Origin: Siphonodentalium dalli
Lineage: Eukaryota; Mollusca; Scaphopoda; Gadilida; Siphonodentaliidae
Length of the DNA: 64,000 bases
NCBI GenBank assembly: GCA_032622095.1
Contig: CP136063.1
Coordinates: forward strand, 118,938,723 to 119,002,722
Reading direction: 5' to 3'
The notes below the pieces were generated by a model. It ran no database searches. It was not told where the DNA came from and saw only the letters and a program-made list of their open reading frames with translations. A program made the translations under genes and the position numbers. Below are positions 62,363 through 64,000 of the stretch, piece by piece; position 1 is the stretch's first letter; every line of letters begins with the position of its first letter.

Positions 62363-62667
62363 GGTTTATTACCGTCCTCTGCGTCGCAGTCTTCTTGTGG
62401 GACCAGATGAACGGTTGGACTCTTCGTTGCCTGAGTCTTTGTTGACGAACTCCTGGAGACCCTATCGCTATGACGGCCATTGCGTTTAACGAGACCATCG
62501 ATACCAATGTCATCGGGAGTACCCGTTCGCTTCTTTCCATTCTTTCGGCTACTTCTGTTTGGCGATCTTGATGATTTCCTTTTCGGATTACCCCGGCTAC
62601 TAGACCCGCTTTCTTCATCACCTTTTGTCGGACGGAGCGCAAACAAGCCCAGTTCCTGTGCCATCAT
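62363..62667 (-). CDS. Chitin synthase exon 1 (N-terminus)
   Basis: Starts at ATG 62665-62667 (a second ATG follows directly) and runs 101 codons plus two bases to the donor CC|GTGAGT at 62361-62362. Phase 2 fits the first base of exon 2. The sequence is hydrophilic, with basic and serine clusters (GNPKRKSSRSPNRSSRKNGK) and an acidic end (EDCDAEDGNKP), which suits a cytosolic N-terminal tail. It shows no known domain, so its assignment rests on strand, phase and position. An upstream exon (for example a myosin-like one) cannot be excluded. Confidence 0.65.
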
Positions 62668-62699
62668 AGATACATTTCTAGGGACCCCACATTTCTACT

Positions 62700-64000
62700 A
62701 GCCATATAAAGGTAACACAGTCTGCACTCGAATCTATTAAGCCTCACATTTCGTACTTGTAATTCAACTAAAATGCTTATATGCAGGTATACATATCTAG
62801 TTTCATGAAATTCACGATAAGTTGATTGTCTTCGTGTGGAGATTCTTGGAAATTTACATTTGTTCCGGGTAGCAGTTTACTGATGCAAGACGTGCGATCA
62901 ATAAATCGTTTGAATTCGATCACCCATATGTAACATATATCAACAACTCTATTGTTCTGCTAACAAAGTGTCGGCATGCACTATACACACTGCATACATG
63001 CATTTAATGATAATATACATAACGGTGTACATTAACACGCCATTTGCCACAGGTCGGGGACGATTTTCAAGCTTGATTTGAGTTGAGGGACATCTAAATG
63101 TGCCATTTTGATCGATACATGACCATTTCGATAAGAAATAAGAATGTGTTCACGCTCAGCGAAGAAAGCACAATTGATGAACACTCATATTAAGTCCATG
63201 CCTCCATAATTTTATATTTATACACCAGTACCAGTAATAGTATGGCCACATACATAGTTTCGGAGGAAGTGCATTGTGCTGTTCCAATATAATAACAGAT
63301 CCGCTCTATGTCAATAGACGAAACCATGTTCAGACTGATACGGGTTGAGTCATGGATAAGATCGTCACATTATGGTTCCACCAGTGATGATTTTGCAAGC
63401 TTTATTCAGTTGAGGGAAATCTCAATGCATACTATCTTCATCATAGTAACAATACAACCACGAAACAGTTGTATTTATATTTGCTTAGTTAAACATTTGG
63501 TAACGATACCTGATATCTGGGGAACTACTTGGCCAACGGTCAAAATTGGTAACTTGAAAAGGAAAAAAATATTGGGCACTGCCAAAGTAACAACATGATC
63601 ATCATGGTGAAATACCATGTTGAAATTTCTATCACCATGCAAGTACCATGGGTGTTTGACAGTACCACCCAGGGCTATGCTTCCTTTTATTGTCTCTTCC
63701 ATATCAACCTTTCGGGAAGAGATGAGCCATAGGGGAAGGCCTACCCCCCCCCGTCTGGGCAAAATTCCATCAAACCCAGACTGGATTGCTCTACAGTCCC
63801 ACCCCACCACCTATACATATACCCATACACAAAGGGTATAAGATCATGTTAAGACATCATCTTTAAAAAGTCATATATATATTACCTTTGGCCTCGGTAG
63901 TAAACTAAGTTGCGACTCGAAAATTCCATAACTATACCACTTATTCAGACAAATCAAATAAGAAACATTTATAAGCAGGGCTGACAGGCTGTATCTCCAG
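62700..64000. other. Region upstream of chitin synthase exon 1
   Basis: Expected to hold the promoter or further upstream exons. No clear TATA box, exon or repeat was established. A 111-codon minus-strand frame (63475-63810) has no recognisable domain. Confidence 0.4.

Larger units (their letters stand above)
17507..62667 (-). other. Chitin synthase gene, N-terminal exons (gene span in window)
   Basis: Gene model: 62363-62667, 58058-58232, 50592-50732 (and duplicate 38841-38981), then an exon split into 21264-21578 and 17507-18159. Junction phases agree throughout: phase 2 after exon 1, phase 0 after exons 2 and 3, phase 2 at the end. The translated product has the features of the N-terminal multi-span region of animal chitin synthases, including SYWWENY, ACKLHMQVIGFAIPM and HIWRPKIERLA. 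The family's catalytic region (with EDR and QRRRW motifs) is not in the window. Introns are swollen by mobile elements. Chitin synthase makes beta-1,4-GlcNAc chains at the plasma membrane from UDP-GlcNAc. Confidence 0.88.

Noticed and set aside
62328-62642. 104-codon arginine-rich minus-strand frame
   Set aside because: It is an alternative frame of chitin synthase exon 1; the other frame ends at a good donor with matching phase.

Overview
This is a eukaryotic, almost certainly invertebrate animal, genomic window. It is AT-rich, has spliced genes with GT-AG introns of up to about 17 kb, and is dominated by nested mobile elements and tandem repeats. A chitin synthase, a Crypton-type tyrosine recombinase and a Penelope-like element together fit a marine invertebrate such as a lophotrochozoan. 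The species cannot be fixed from sequence alone.

The host gene is a chitin synthase on the minus strand. Coding exons were read by matching splice sites and phase: 62363-62667 (charged N-terminus), 58058-58232 (first membrane segment), 50592-50732 and its duplicate 38841-38981, and an exon split by an insertion into 21264-21578 and 17507-18159. Together they encode the N-terminal multi-membrane-span part. The catalytic exons were not found and should lie beyond the left side of the window.

Layout. 1-2532: end of a long foldback element made of three tandem-repeat families. 2595-14491: a second foldback element, about 11.9 kb, holding a Penelope-like retroelement (7188-9238) and a 3.4 kb interruption (10909-14315). 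14562-16556: a 5'-truncated LINE. 17507-21578: chitin synthase exon split by a 3.1 kb Mutator-like foldback element with a 9-bp target duplication. 21.6-26.4 kb: intron with sparse repeats. 26857-28468: internally deleted, inverted copy of the Crypton element. 28.6-30.6 kb: small MITEs, one with a recoverable empty site. 30.7-38.4 kb: a foldback element whose centre is a 42-bp minisatellite and whose right arm is split by two TIR elements. 31575-43403 and 43404-55160: an 11.8 kb head-to-tail duplication at near identity. 52829-57824: intact Crypton-type element with a five-exon, 564-residue gene. 58-64 kb: first chitin synthase exons and MITEs.

The strongest candidates for new biology are (a) a Crypton-family recombinase element with inverted terminal motifs, a 3' palindrome and a repeated GTACCAC-type motif, whose ends are supported by a deleted second copy; (b) a foldback element inside a coding exon whose terminal repeat supplies both a GT and an AG, so that splicing would restore the frame with seven extra codons; and (c) a tandem duplication that doubles an in-frame chitin synthase membrane exon. 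For (c) an assembly artefact must be excluded.
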